Assembly: GCF_001189515.2 (NCBI RefSeq)
Contig: NZ_CP012069.2
Location: 1,178,001 to 1,242,000 of the forward strand
Length of the DNA: 64,000 nucleotides
Direction of reading: 5' to 3'
Origin: Olsenella sp. oral taxon 807
Lineage (GTDB): Bacteria > Actinomycetota > Coriobacteriia > Coriobacteriales > Atopobiaceae
Made by a program: the position numbers and the translations under genes. How positions within the stretch are numbered: the first letter of the stretch is position 1; every line of letters begins with the position of its first letter. This document shows positions 17,449 to 27,209 of the stretch, one piece after another. The notes beneath the pieces are model-generated. The model was not told where the DNA came from. It searched no databases and saw nothing but the letters and a program-made list of their open reading frames with translations.

Positions 17449-19347
17449 TTGAAATTCGTGAAGATTGCCAATGTCCTCTTGGAGGATACTCGTCAATTTA
17501 ACACCACCCCTCTCCTGTATGTGAGGAGCTCACAGGGGGTGGTGCCAGCTGATGAGGATAGCTGGATGCTGCAGGGGCCAGGAGCCTTTGACTTTACGAC
17601 GTTCTTTAATGCGCTCTCGATAGGCAAGTACGATAAGTACACCTCCGCCAAGGCCTATCGCCTACACCTTGAGCTCAAGGGGGCGGCGGCTAGAGTCAAG
17701 TTGACTCGTGTCGATCAGTTCGACTACTACTCTCGTCCACAGAGGGAGGGTATAGTCGAGATCGCCGCGTGTGGTGAGTGGTCTTTGGTAGACATCGATC
17801 TCTCATATCGTGACCCTGATGTGCTCGTTGGCTTTATCGTCGAAACAGACGGGGATGTATGGTTGAGGAATGGGCACTACAGCGCCCTTGTTGAGGAGAG
17901 CGACATACGTGAGGTCAACCTTGCCCTCTCTACGACTACCTTTAAGAAGGAGCAGTTTATCACGCGCAACATCGATCTTGTGCGAAGGGAGATCTTGGGT
18001 AGCCAAGAGGAGATCGCAGCGCATTTCCGCATGTACGTTATCGATAACGGCCGCACGCTTGACACCAAGACGCTTACAAGTAACGGTATCGAGATTTACC
18101 CCAATAGCAACGTCGGTGGCTCGGGCGGGTTTGCCTACGGTATGCTCTTGGCGCAGAACCAGGGTGATGTCACGCATGTCCTACTCATGGACGATGACGT
18201 GGAGGTCTCGCCTGAGAGCATCAAACGCAGCTATGCCCTTCTTACCATTGTGAACGAGCGCTATGCCGAGGCGTTCATTAGTGGCGCCATGATGAATTTT
18301 GACGAGCCGGACATCCACTGGGAGGACGTCGGTTACATGACGCAGGGAGGCGTCTATCGTTCCCTCAAGCCACTTCTGAGAATGAGCGTCTTACATGATT
18401 GCACGACAAGCGAGAGCTTTGAGCCAGACGTCGCCACATGGGATGATCTGAAGCAACGCTATGCTGCTTGGTGGTACTGTTGTATCCCCGTCTCTGTGAT
18501 TCGTAAAAACGGTATGCCGCTTCCCTTTTTTGTGCGATTCGATGATGCGGAGTATGGTATGCGCTGTAAGCCTCGCATCATGACGCTTAATGGTATTTGT
18601 ATTTGGCACCTTGCCTTTTTCATGCGCTACAACGCTGCCGTCGAGCGCTACCAGACTATGAGGAACGGTCTAGTCGGTCAGGCAATCACAGGCGTTGCGC
18701 CTCTCACCGACTTTACTGAGGAGCTTCGGCGCAATGTCATGATTGAGCTCGTGAAGTTCAACTACGCGGATGCCGAGCTTGTACTGGAGGGATTCGAGGA
18801 TTATCTTGCCGGACCGGGCCGGTTCCTTCAGAAGGGCTTCGCTGAGAGACGCTTCATGGACGCTAACAGGAACAAGGAGAAGCAGCTTCCGTTCGCTGAG
18901 CTCAGGGAGCTCGTTAAAGATCAGTTTAGCCTCGACTTGGAAAAGATCGGCACCGATGAGATCCTGCGCGATCTGCCCTTGGGAGGTAGACTGCACGGCC
19001 TTACCTACAACCTTTACCATACACGCTTGTTTGAGCGCTCGCTCAATGGTCAGCTTTACGGAAAGCTGAGACCTTTTGGCAGCAGCACTGCCGTTATTGA
19101 AGGGTTGGGCTGGGCGTGTCCCTATGGCAAGCTATACGGCGTTGATAATGTCATTGCCATAAATATCCAGCAGAAGGTTGGCGTCATTCGTCACCGCGAC
19201 GCACGGCGGGCACGGGTCCTTTGGCGTCGGTTTCAGGAAGATCTCAGGCGTTATGGGAAGGAAAAGTCTGCCCTGAATAGGAGCTATGCCGACGTTCGAG
19301 CAGAGGTGACTTCTGTGGATTTCTGGAGGGATTATCTTGACATCTAG
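17449..19347 (+). CDS. GlfT2-like galactofuranosyltransferase (GT2)
   Basis: 632 residues from a TTG with AGAGG upstream, almost the length of Mycobacterium GlfT2 (637). The N-terminal beta-rich domain is followed by a GT-A domain with LLMDDDVEV (Asp248-250, metal/UDP site), TWDDLKQRYAAWWYCC, the acceptor-side FFVRFDDAEYGMR and ICIWHLAFF. GlfT2 polymerises galactofuranose onto a lipid-linked carrier using UDP-Galf. This suggests a galactofuranose-containing envelope polymer. No UDP-galactopyranose mutase is present in the window, so the donor must come from elsewhere. Confidence 0.88.
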   Translation: MKFVKIANVLLEDTRQFNTTPLLYVRSSQGVVPADEDSWMLQGPGAFDFTTFFNALSIGKYDKYTSAKAYRLHLELKGAAARVKLTRVDQFDYYSRPQREGIVEIAACGEWSLVDIDLSYRDPDVLVGFIVETDGDVWLRNGHYSALVEESDIREVNLALSTTTFKKEQFITRNIDLVRREILGSQEEIAAHFRMYVIDNGRTLDTKTLTSNGIEIYPNSNVGGSGGFAYGMLLAQNQGDVTHVLLMDDDVEVSPESIKRSYALLTIVNERYAEAFISGAMMNFDEPDIHWEDVGYMTQGGVYRSLKPLLRMSVLHDCTTSESFEPDVATWDDLKQRYAAWWYCCIPVSVIRKNGMPLPFFVRFDDAEYGMRCKPRIMTLNGICIWHLAFFMRYNAAVERYQTMRNGLVGQAITGVAPLTDFTEELRRNVMIELVKFNYADAELVLEGFEDYLAGPGRFLQKGFAERRFMDANRNKEKQLPFAELRELVKDQFSLDLEKIGTDEILRDLPLGGRLHGLTYNLYHTRLFERSLNGQLYGKLRPFGSSTAVIEGLGWACPYGKLYGVDNVIAINIQQKVGVIRHRDARRARVLWRRFQEDLRRYGKEKSALNRSYADVRAEVTSVDFWRDYLDI

Positions 19348-20314
19348 CAGCGTAGATGTTGCGAGACAAGCTCCAAGTCTAGCGATTGTTGTTCCCTGCT
19401 ATAACGAAGAAGAGGTCCTGCAGCAGTCTGGGGCAGTTTTGCTCGACAAGCTTGAGGTACTGAAGGGAAGGGGGCTTGCAAATCAAAATAGCAGAGTTAT
19501 TTTCGTCGATGACGGCAGCGAGGATCATACGTGGGGTATTATTCGTGCCCTACATGAGGAGAGAGACTACGCTGAGGGTATTAGGCTCTCTCACAACAGA
19601 GGCCATCAAAATGCCCTCCTCTGCGGGCTCATGCGCTCACTGGAGAGGGGTTTTGATGCTACCATCTCGATCGATGCGGATCTGCAGGATGATATTGACG
19701 TTATGGATGACATGCTACGCAAGTATCTGCAAGGCGCGGAGATCGTCTATGGGGTACGTAACAACCGCGACACGGACTCCTCCTTCAAGCGCCTTACCGC
19801 AAGGGGCTACTACCACGTTATGCGCGGCCTCGGAACCGAGATCATTGCGGATAGCGCTGACTTCAGGCTTATGAGTTCTGTCGCGTTGAGGGGGCTGTCC
19901 GAGTATGGCGAGAGGAACCTCTTCTTGCGTGGCATCGTCCCATCCCTCGGCTTTAGGACCGAGAAAGTCTACTATAGGCGCAAGGAGCGACTGGCAGGTG
20001 AATCGAAGTATCCGCTCCGCAAGATGATCGCCCTGGCCATTGAGGGCATCACATCCTTTAGCGTGAAACCCCTCGTGATGATTACGACTCTTGGGCTCAT
20101 CTCGATGCTTGTTGCCATCGCCATGCTTATCTATACGATAGTAAGTGTCGCGATGGGACATGCGGTTGCTGGATGGGGGTCGATGATGGTGTCAATCTGG
20201 CTCGTTGGTGGGCTACTCATGATATCCATGGGCGTGACGGGAGGGTATGTCGGCAAGGTGTACCTTGAGGTCAAGCACCGCCCTCGCTATCTCATAGAGG
20301 ACGAGCTCATCTGA
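19337..20314 (+). CDS. Polyprenol-phosphate glycosyltransferase (GtrB/DPM1-like GT2)
   Basis: 325 residues from a TTG overlapping the end of the GlfT2-like gene by 11 bp, indicating translational coupling. GT-A motifs: VVPCYNEEEVL, IFVDDGSEDHTW, ISIDADLQDD and RKERLAGESKYPL. Two C-terminal transmembrane helices follow. Such enzymes load a sugar onto undecaprenyl phosphate at the cytoplasmic face for later flipping and transfer, and they often work with GtrA proteins like that at 10143. The sugar is unknown. Confidence 0.87.
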   Translation: MTSSSVDVARQAPSLAIVVPCYNEEEVLQQSGAVLLDKLEVLKGRGLANQNSRVIFVDDGSEDHTWGIIRALHEERDYAEGIRLSHNRGHQNALLCGLMRSLERGFDATISIDADLQDDIDVMDDMLRKYLQGAEIVYGVRNNRDTDSSFKRLTARGYYHVMRGLGTEIIADSADFRLMSSVALRGLSEYGERNLFLRGIVPSLGFRTEKVYYRRKERLAGESKYPLRKMIALAIEGITSFSVKPLVMITTLGLISMLVAIAMLIYTIVSVAMGHAVAGWGSMMVSIWLVGGLLMISMGVTGGYVGKVYLEVKHRPRYLIEDELI

Positions 20315-20329
20315 CGGCTACTCTCTGCC

Positions 20330-20363
20330 CTGAGAAGAGCTCTTGCAGATATTCTCAGTTTTT
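20330..20363 (+). terminator. Terminator after the envelope-glycan genes
   Basis: CTGAGAA (20330-20336) pairs with TTCTCAG (20352-20358), followed by TTTTT. It separates the glycan genes from tyrS. Confidence 0.6.
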
Positions 20364-20520
20364 GTTTGTGCTTGATGCTCGCTTTGAGTCTACGCATTGG
20401 GAAAGGTGGTCCGCTTTTGCAGCTGTGCGATAAGCACGTTGAGCTATGGTGTCCGACGTCGCAAGTCATGCGGCGTTACTCCCATGCGCCTCGCAAAATC
20501 ATATGGTGAAGGGAGTAGTT

Positions 20521-21738
20521 TTGCTACCAGTAGACAAGCAACTTAAGGTCATCACATCGGGCACCATGCAGATCGTGCCCGAGGAGGAGCTCAAAAGGAA
20601 GCTTGCGAAGGGGCGGCCCCTCAACGTCAAGTTGGGTGTGGATCCCACCTCGCCTGACTTGCACCTTGGTCATGCGGTACCCCTGCGAAAGATGCGCCAG
20701 TTCCAAGACCTAGGACATACGGTCACACTCATCATAGGCAACGGAACTGCCCTCATCGGTGATCCCTCGGGTCGCGACAGCACGCGCCCGCCACTCACTG
20801 AGGAGCAGGTCGAGGCAAACGCCCAGACGTACGTTGAGCAGGCTATGAAGGTGCTCGATCCTACGAGGACGACCATCGTTCACAATGGCGATTGGCTGAA
20901 GCCCCTCAACCTCGCGCAGATGCTCGGTCTCATGAGTCGATTCAACGTTGCGCGTATCCTCGAGCGCGAGGACTTCCACAGGCGTTATGCCGAGGGTCGC
21001 TCCATCGCCCTGCACGAGTTTATCTATCCCGTGCTCCAAGCATATGACTCTGTGGTCATCAAGGCGGATGTCGAGATGGGCGGCAACGACCAGATCTTTA
21101 ACCTGCTCGCCGGACGAGACCTCATGCGCGCAAGAGGCATGGAGCCGCAGGTGGCCCTCACAATGCCACTTCTGGTGGGCACTGACGGTGTCAAAAAGAT
21201 GTCTAAGAGCTACGGCAACTACGTTGGTCTGACCGATGAGCCATCGGATATGTTTGGTAAGATCATGAGCATCACCGACGAGCTTGTACCCATGTACTTT
21301 CGTCTCTGCTCCACGATACCCCCAGATGAAGTTGACGCGATAGATCGTGCCTATGCTGACGGCACGGCAGACCCTTACGAACTTAAGCGTGCCCTTGCCG
21401 CCAACATCGTTGACCTCTATCATGGCGCGGGGGAGGGAACAAGGGCGATGAATGCCTTCGACGCTACGTTCAGGAAGAGCGAGGTTCCCGCTGACATCGC
21501 AGAGTTTCCACACTCTGTCGTCGAGGTCAACGACCAGGGACAGGTTTATTTGGGAAAGCTGCTTGTAAACGTGAAGATTGTGAAGAGCGCAGGAGAGGCG
21601 AGACGCCTCATCGATGGTGGTGGTGTTAAGATTAATGGTAAGACGGTAGCCTCGAGGTGCTACAACGTGGAGCATTCCCTCCTTTCAAAGGGCACCGTCC
21701 TGCAAGTAGGCAAACGTCGGTGGGCAAGGCTGGTGTGA
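20521..21738 (+). CDS. tyrS: Tyrosyl-tRNA synthetase
   Basis: 405 residues from a TTG at 20521, chosen because AAGGGAG sits six bases upstream and MLPVDKQL is a normal family start. An in-frame ATG at 20446 would add an atypical extension. Class I signature HLGH (in PDLHLGHAV) and KMSKS are present, with a C-terminal S4 RNA-binding domain (VNVKIVKSAGEARRLIDGGGVKING). It is closer to the TyrS2/TyrZ type. The enzyme charges tRNA-Tyr. I see no T-box in the 150-bp leader. Confidence 0.94.
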   Translation: MLPVDKQLKVITSGTMQIVPEEELKRKLAKGRPLNVKLGVDPTSPDLHLGHAVPLRKMRQFQDLGHTVTLIIGNGTALIGDPSGRDSTRPPLTEEQVEANAQTYVEQAMKVLDPTRTTIVHNGDWLKPLNLAQMLGLMSRFNVARILEREDFHRRYAEGRSIALHEFIYPVLQAYDSVVIKADVEMGGNDQIFNLLAGRDLMRARGMEPQVALTMPLLVGTDGVKKMSKSYGNYVGLTDEPSDMFGKIMSITDELVPMYFRLCSTIPPDEVDAIDRAYADGTADPYELKRALAANIVDLYHGAGEGTRAMNAFDATFRKSEVPADIAEFPHSVVEVNDQGQVYLGKLLVNVKIVKSAGEARRLIDGGGVKINGKTVASRCYNVEHSLLSKGTVLQVGKRRWARLV

Positions 21739-21835
21739 CATCACGTTCACTAATGGGACGTCGACTGTCGTGAGAGGCGACGCAAGAGGACATGAGTGTT
21801 GCGTGTTGACATCCTATCGCCGAGGGAGTGGCTAG

Positions 21836-22852
21836 ATGGCGTACGTGAGCGAGAGTTTCGAGGACGTTGCTGTCCTTATCCCCTGCTACAACGAGGCGCA
21901 GACTATAGGTAAGGTCGTGGATGACTTCAGGAGAGAACTTCCTGGCGCCACGATCTGGGTCTATGACAACAACTCTGCTGATGACACAGCGGACATAGCC
22001 CGCAGTCACGGCGCAATCGTTCGTCCGGAGCCTCGTCAGGGCAAGGGCAACGTTGTACGCCAGATGCTGCGTGACGTGGATGCGGAGCGGTATTTGATGG
22101 TCGATGGCGATGACACCTACCCGGCCGAGGCAGCGCGCATGCTTCTGGCGCCTCTTGAAGCCGGCACGGCTGATCACGTCGTGGGCGATCGCCTCTCGAA
22201 CGGGAGCTACGGGGATGAGAACGACCGTGCCTTTCACGGTCTTGGTAACGACCTCGTACGCTGGCTCATAAAGCTGCTTTACGGCTTCGAGTTCACTGAT
22301 GTGATGACAGGCTATCGCAGCTTCAACTACGCCTTCGCTAAGACGCTGCCCGTGCTCTCTCCGGGCTTTGAGATCGAGACGGAGCTCTCCATCCACGCGG
22401 TGGACAAGCGTTGGAGGATAGCGCAGGTCCCCATCAAGTACCGAGACCGTCCGGAGGGTTCGGTATCCAAGCTGAGCACCTTCTCGGATGGAGCCAAGGT
22501 CCTCAAGATGATAGGTCGCCTCTTCAAGGACTATAAGCCACTCGGTTTCTTCTCCCTCGTGTCCTTTGTCGTTCTGGTCGTCAGCCTCTGCCTTGGGGTG
22601 CCGATCATCGCCGAGTTCAGGGTGACGGGGCTCGTTCCCCGTCTCCCGACGGCCATTGTTGCCGTTGCCTTTGCGGGCCTTGCCGCGCTGCTCTTTGCCT
22701 GTGGCCTCATCCTTGACACGGAAGTCAAGGCCAGTCGTCGCCAGTGGGAACTTGATGTCATGAGGGTGTACACAGAGATGCGCATACGTCCCAGGTCAGA
22801 GGGAGCTGTGTCGGGGGATGACTCGACGAGAGGGTCGGCTACCTCAGCGTGA
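21836..22852 (+). CDS. GT2 glycosyltransferase, dolichyl/polyprenyl-phosphate type
   Basis: 338 residues, ATG after GAGGGAG. Motifs VLIPCYNEAQTIGKVV, WVYDNNSADDTA, LMVDGDDTYPAE and FTDVMTGYRSFN are typical of DPM1-like enzymes, and two hydrophobic helices lie near the C-terminus. It probably makes a polyprenyl-phosphate sugar for envelope glycans. It is not a close duplicate of the enzyme at 19337: the core motifs differ (MVDGDDTYP versus SIDADLQDD), so a different sugar is likely. Separated from tyrS by about 100 bp without a clear terminator. Confidence 0.87.
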   Translation: MAYVSESFEDVAVLIPCYNEAQTIGKVVDDFRRELPGATIWVYDNNSADDTADIARSHGAIVRPEPRQGKGNVVRQMLRDVDAERYLMVDGDDTYPAEAARMLLAPLEAGTADHVVGDRLSNGSYGDENDRAFHGLGNDLVRWLIKLLYGFEFTDVMTGYRSFNYAFAKTLPVLSPGFEIETELSIHAVDKRWRIAQVPIKYRDRPEGSVSKLSTFSDGAKVLKMIGRLFKDYKPLGFFSLVSFVVLVVSLCLGVPIIAEFRVTGLVPRLPTAIVAVAFAGLAALLFACGLILDTEVKASRRQWELDVMRVYTEMRIRPRSEGAVSGDDSTRGSATSA

Positions 22853-22910
22853 TGGCGATGCTCTACTCGAAACATCTCATGCCTGCCTCTTTTGCTTGAT
22901 GCAATCTCCC

Positions 22911-25427
22911 ATGAAAGTGCCCGAGCTGCTCGCGCCTGCCGGTGATCCAGGGTCGTTCAACGTAGCGCTTGCGGCAGGCGCAGACGCCATCTACTGCGCC
23001 CTCGGAAACGACTTCAACGCCCGTCGCAAGGCGAGCAACTTCACGCCCGACTCCTTCGAGGCGGCCTGTCAGAAGGCGCATCTCGCGGGTGTGCGCGTTT
23101 ACGTGACGACCAATATCGTCATCAAGAGCGAGGAGATGCCACGAGCTCTCGCACTCGCTCGTGAGGCGTGGCTTTTGGGGGCAGACGCCCTTATCATCCA
23201 GGACTGGGGACTGCTCTTCGAACTTCGTCACCGCTTCCCTCAGATGGAGATTCACCTATCCACACAGGCCAATGTGCACGATGCACGTGCGGTGGCCTGG
23301 TGTCGAGGCTTGGGTGTGGCGCGCGTGACGCTGTCGCGGGAACTCTCGGTGGATGAGATATCTCGCATCTCCCAGGAGGGCGTTGAGCTCGAGGGCTTTG
23401 CTCATGGGGCACTCTGTTTCTGCTACTCGGGCGTGTGCCTGATGAGCTCGCTCGCCGGTGGACGTTCCGCCAACCGGGGGCTCTGCGCGCAACCCTGCCG
23501 CCTGCCCTACCGGTTGGTGGACGAGTCTGCCCACGACGTCTCTGCACCCAACCGTCGCCTACCACTTTGTCCTAAGGACTATTGCACCATAGACCAGCTG
23601 GGAAGCCTCTCTGAGGCGGGCTTGGACTCCATCAAGCTTGAGGGGCGCATGAAGGCGCCCGACTACGTATATGCGGTGGTTCGTTCCTATCGTGCTCAGC
23701 TGGATGACCTCGCAGTCGACCGCACGCCTACGGTCGAGGAGGGTGTCCTGCGTCACGAGCGTCTGCGACGCGCATTCAATCGTGATTTCACCCACAGCTA
23801 CCTGGACGGGCGCGCCGATGATGACATGATGAGCTACGAGCGCTCCAACAACAGGGGACGGCTCGTGGGACGTGTGGTGGCCTCGCGCGATTGTGGTGGT
23901 GCTAGGCTACGCAGGGGTGGAGCAAACGGTGGTCGCGAACGCTTCAGGTTCAAGAGACTCTTTGAGGTGGATGTCCTTCTTGATAGCTTCGTGGGTGGCG
24001 GGGATCTTCTGGAGATCCGTCCTGCGAGCGACCCCACGAAATTTCTGACTACCACCGCACCTGCCGATGCCAAGACAGGCTCAGTCATATGCTGCAAGGC
24101 AGTGCGTCCCATGGAGTCTGGCTCCTTGGTGCGCGTCATCTGCTCGCGGCAGGCCATGAATGAGGCGACGCGCCTCGCTGCGGGAGGTGAGAGGCGTAAG
24201 CGTCTCGTCACGGTACGAGTGCTCGCGCGACTGGGAAAGCCGTTTGTGGTCGAGCTTGCCTGTGTAGATGGGGCGGCGACGGTACGTGTGGAGGACTTTG
24301 TGGTCGAGTCCGCACGGACCAGGGCTGTGAGCGAGCAGGATTTGATCGAGCACGTGGGGCGCATGGGGCATACTCCCTTTGCGCCCGTCACTATTGAGGT
24401 CGAGTGCGATGCGGGTTGTGGCCTGAGCTTCTCGGCTGTTCACAAGGTACGCTCAAAGGCCTGTGAACTGCTCGAGCGAAAGGTACTGGAGTCCTATTCT
24501 ACTGTAGTGCGTGGGAGGAACCTCGCCCACGCACCTGATGGCGATGATGTCGCGCTGCAGCTGCGCCTCGCGCGCCAAAAGACGGGTGGCAGAAAGCCTG
24601 TGCCTGTCGGTGAGGTCGAGATCTGCGCCCTCGTACCGACGCCAGAGATTGCCGACGCTGCGAGTAGGGCGGGGGCCACACGCATGTACGTCACGCCTGA
24701 CGCCCTCATTGAGGCAAAGGCGGATGGTGCTCCATGGCCGTCTGACGCTGCCCTCATCCCCTGGCTCGACGAGGTATGCCGCGAAGCTGACCACAGGCGT
24801 CTGGACCCGCTTGTCAGGCGAGGCGAGGCCTGTGCGGTGGGCAATGTGAGTGAGTTGGCGCTCGCAGTTCAGCGAGGTGCGGCCGCAGAGATCAGGCCCT
24901 GTATTCCCGTTCATAACGAGAGCTGCCTCACTGTCCTCGAGACGGCCGGCGCCATGGGCCTTTGGTTCTCGCCGGAGCTCACGCTTGAGGAGGTCTGCGC
25001 CTTGGGACGCGTGGCCTCGATACCCTGCGGCCTCATCGTGAGCGGACGTACGCAGGCCATGACCAGCGAACACTGCGTTCTTCAGACGACGGGCCACTGC
25101 CTCCATGACTGTGCGGCCTGTGAGCTGCGCCGAGGACGTCACTTCCTCAAAGACCGCAACGGCCGGCTCCTTCCTGTACGCACGGACCTTGAGGGCCGCA
25201 GCCACATCTATGCGGCGCGGCCGCTCGACGCGACCCCTGAGCTTGGTAGGCTCCTTGCGGCGGGCATCACGCGCCTCATGGCAGACTGCACGCTCCTCTC
25301 TGCCGAGGAGACGACACGCGAGGTTGCGCGCATTGTCCGTGCGCTCGCTGCCGTAGCCGCCGGCAGGCGTCCAGCCAAGCGGATGGGGCATGCGGACTCC
25401 GGCCATCTCTATGAGCCCATAGCATAG
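22911..25427 (+). CDS. U32-family protein (RlhA/TrhP-like) with DUF3656 region
   Basis: 838 residues from ATG 22911. The start is uncertain because no ribosome site is visible there, at 22899 or at 22818. The protein begins VPELLAPAGDPGSFNVALAAGADAIYC and has the U32 signature LEGFAHGALCFCYSGVCLMSS with GRSANRGLCAQPCRLPY. The middle has a DUF3656-like part and the C-terminus a Cys cluster, HCLHDCAACELRRG. Members once called collagenases include RlhA and TrhP, which hydroxylate cytidine in 23S rRNA or uridine in tRNA and probably use an Fe-S cluster. An RNA-modification role is more likely than proteolysis. Confidence 0.85.
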   Translation: MKVPELLAPAGDPGSFNVALAAGADAIYCALGNDFNARRKASNFTPDSFEAACQKAHLAGVRVYVTTNIVIKSEEMPRALALAREAWLLGADALIIQDWGLLFELRHRFPQMEIHLSTQANVHDARAVAWCRGLGVARVTLSRELSVDEISRISQEGVELEGFAHGALCFCYSGVCLMSSLAGGRSANRGLCAQPCRLPYRLVDESAHDVSAPNRRLPLCPKDYCTIDQLGSLSEAGLDSIKLEGRMKAPDYVYAVVRSYRAQLDDLAVDRTPTVEEGVLRHERLRRAFNRDFTHSYLDGRADDDMMSYERSNNRGRLVGRVVASRDCGGARLRRGGANGGRERFRFKRLFEVDVLLDSFVGGGDLLEIRPASDPTKFLTTTAPADAKTGSVICCKAVRPMESGSLVRVICSRQAMNEATRLAAGGERRKRLVTVRVLARLGKPFVVELACVDGAATVRVEDFVVESARTRAVSEQDLIEHVGRMGHTPFAPVTIEVECDAGCGLSFSAVHKVRSKACELLERKVLESYSTVVRGRNLAHAPDGDDVALQLRLARQKTGGRKPVPVGEVEICALVPTPEIADAASRAGATRMYVTPDALIEAKADGAPWPSDAALIPWLDEVCREADHRRLDPLVRRGEACAVGNVSELALAVQRGAAAEIRPCIPVHNESCLTVLETAGAMGLWFSPELTLEEVCALGRVASIPCGLIVSGRTQAMTSEHCVLQTTGHCLHDCAACELRRGRHFLKDRNGRLLPVRTDLEGRSHIYAARPLDATPELGRLLAAGITRLMADCTLLSAEETTREVARIVRALAAVAAGRRPAKRMGHADSGHLYEPIA

Positions 25428-25634
25428 ATACGTTCTTGTCCTTTTGGCGTGCTCTTCGGTGGCCCATCGGTAGCATGCCCATCGCTTACTACAGCAATTG
25501 TATTGATGGACGGCACCTGCCTGACGTATGCCCTCGTGGGTGTTGGGTACACTCGCCCTCAGTTACGCTTACGCAGGTAGAATGTTGCGTTGGGTTCATG
25601 GGAGGATGGGTCCGCGCATGAGAGGGGAGATGAC

Positions 25635-25907
25635 ATGGCAAAGAGCGAGACGATGACCGAGGGTAAGCCCAAGGTAAACCGAGAGCTGCTTGAGGCAACC
25701 CTTGACGTCATTCGGCAAAGCCTTCAAGCTGACGGTGGTGACGTCGTCCTCATTAGCTGTGATGATGATGGAGTCGTGACGCTCGAGATGCAGGGTGCCT
25801 GTGCGGGGTGCCCGCTGTCATCCTACGACATGAGCGAGGGCATAGAGCGTATCTTGAGAGAGCACGTTCCTGGCGTCACGCGCGTGCAACCCGCGATGGC
25901 ATGGTAG
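25635..25907 (+). CDS. NifU C-terminal-domain (Nfu) Fe-S scaffold protein
   Basis: 90 residues from ATG 25635, preceded by GGGGAGA. The Nfu signature is intact: LQADGGDVVLIS and GACAGCPLSS, whose CxxC ligates a transient [4Fe-4S] cluster at a dimer interface. It would deliver clusters to target enzymes; the adjacent U32 protein could be one. It stands between the U32 gene and lgt. Confidence 0.92.
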   Translation: MAKSETMTEGKPKVNRELLEATLDVIRQSLQADGGDVVLISCDDDGVVTLEMQGACAGCPLSSYDMSEGIERILREHVPGVTRVQPAMAW

Positions 25908-26008
25908 CTCATGCAGCTGCGTAGGGACTGAGAATCCGTGAGGAGGTCTCCGGCGCGCGAGGGATATCCTGTGCGTCGAGGACCTCATTGTAAGGAGTTT
26001 TCTGGGCG

Positions 26009-26836
26009 ATGTGGCTTAACGATCTCTATCATGCCCTCAATCCGGTGGCCGTGCAGCTGGGGCCCATTGTGATTCGATGGTATGGCCTTGCCTACCTTGC
26101 AGGATTCTTACTGGGTGGTGTCGCGATCTGGCGGACGTCGCGTCGCTGGGGGCTCGATCTCACCCCAGATGACGTCATGAGCGTCGTTGTGAGCATCGCT
26201 GTTGGCATCATCGTCGGCGCACGGCTAGGCTACGTGCTCTTCTATGGAGGAGGGCACTACCTCAAAAATCCCGTCGAGATACCGATGCTCAGCGAGGGGG
26301 GTATGAGCTTCCACGGTGGGCTTGTGGGTGCCATCGTCGGCGGGTCTCTTGCCTGCTGGCGCCTGCACCTGTCCATCGCGACCATGTGCGACCTCGCAGC
26401 AACCGGCGCCCCTATCGGCCTTTTCTTTGGTCGCTGCGCGAACTTCGTGAACGGGGAGCTGTGGGGGAAGCCGACTGGTCTGCCCTGGGGCGTCATGTTC
26501 TCGGACACGGGCGGGGGGATGGTGTACCGTCATCCCTCCCAGCTCTACGAGGCCATCCTAGAGGGTCTTGTCATCTTCCTCGTCCTTACCCTCCTCTCGC
26601 GCCGTGCCCCCGCACGACCGCAGGGGACTTTCATCGGCGTCTTTCTCGTTCTGTACGGCTGCCTCCGCTTCATGGTCGAGTTCGTACGTATGCCTGACGA
26701 ACAGCTCGGGTACCTTGCTGGAACCGGCTGGCTCACGATGGGGCAGTGTCTTTCGGTTCCCCTCGTGCTCTTGGGTGCAGGTATCCTCGTCATATCCCAC
26801 AGAATGTGCCGCCCACAGATTGGCAGATTGGTTTGA
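26009..26836 (+). CDS. lgt: Prolipoprotein diacylglyceryl transferase
   Basis: 275 residues with seven hydrophobic helices. The family motifs GARLGYVLFYG, MSFHGGLVGAIVG, GRCANFVNGELWG and HPSQLYEAILEG are present. Lgt transfers diacylglycerol from phosphatidylglycerol to the lipobox Cys of prelipoproteins in the membrane. It is needed for the three peptide-binding lipoproteins at 43-48 kb and the putative lipoprotein at 27622. AAGGAG lies ten bases upstream of the ATG. Confidence 0.95.
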   Translation: MWLNDLYHALNPVAVQLGPIVIRWYGLAYLAGFLLGGVAIWRTSRRWGLDLTPDDVMSVVVSIAVGIIVGARLGYVLFYGGGHYLKNPVEIPMLSEGGMSFHGGLVGAIVGGSLACWRLHLSIATMCDLAATGAPIGLFFGRCANFVNGELWGKPTGLPWGVMFSDTGGGMVYRHPSQLYEAILEGLVIFLVLTLLSRRAPARPQGTFIGVFLVLYGCLRFMVEFVRMPDEQLGYLAGTGWLTMGQCLSVPLVLLGAGILVISHRMCRPQIGRLV

Positions 26837-27043
26837 GCTCATGCTCGTGCCTATTCTGGGGCATGAAGTTGGACCTGCTTGGATAAAGATTGTCGTTTTG
26901 TACCCCTTAGATCCTGTGGCATGCCGTAACTGCCGCCGTGACGTCTGGCCGACGGCAGGGAGGAGGGGCCGGTACCCGGTGGTATCCCCGAGGAGAGCAC
27001 GGTCACCAGGACGGACCGGGAGAGCGGGGAGGGGGCCTCTGCA

Positions 27044-27121
27044 ATGTCGAATGTCTCGCTACCGCAATCTTCCCCAGACTGTGAGGCCTGTCGTGACGCC
27101 TTCGCTTGCGCACCGTTCTAG
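27044..27121 (+). CDS. Possible small ORF, 25 residues, three cysteines
   Basis: An ATG follows a strong GGAGGGGG by eight bases and encodes a 25-residue peptide ending CEACRDAFACAPF. The same frame stays open upstream, to a stop near 26940, with a Glu/Ser/Thr-rich translation that looks plausible, so this could also be the tail of a decayed gene. No homologue is recognised. Evidence is only the ribosome site and composition. Confidence 0.25.
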   Translation: MSNVSLPQSSPDCEACRDAFACAPF

Positions 27122-27200
27122 CCTGCGCTACCCACCAGACACTCCGGAGAGCCAATAATAATAGTAATTCTCACGTTGGTGTCTTAGAACTCTGAATAGA

Positions 27201-27209
27201 TGGTATACT
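27201..27209 (+). promoter_or_regulatory. Extended -10 promoter (TGGTATACT)
   Basis: TGG directly before TATACT fits an extended -10 element. It lies in an AT-rich stretch and would drive the membrane protein/lipoprotein pair at 27375-28344 with a leader of about 165 bases. Confidence 0.45.

Noticed and set aside
20364-20520. T-box leader ahead of tyrS
   Set aside because: No T-box sequence or specifier/antiterminator arrangement was found; only the upstream terminator of the previous genes is clear.
22818-22910. Longer start for the U32 protein overlapping the GT2 gene
   Set aside because: The extra 31 residues do not look like the family N-terminus (VPELLAPAG), although no ribosome site clearly supports either choice.
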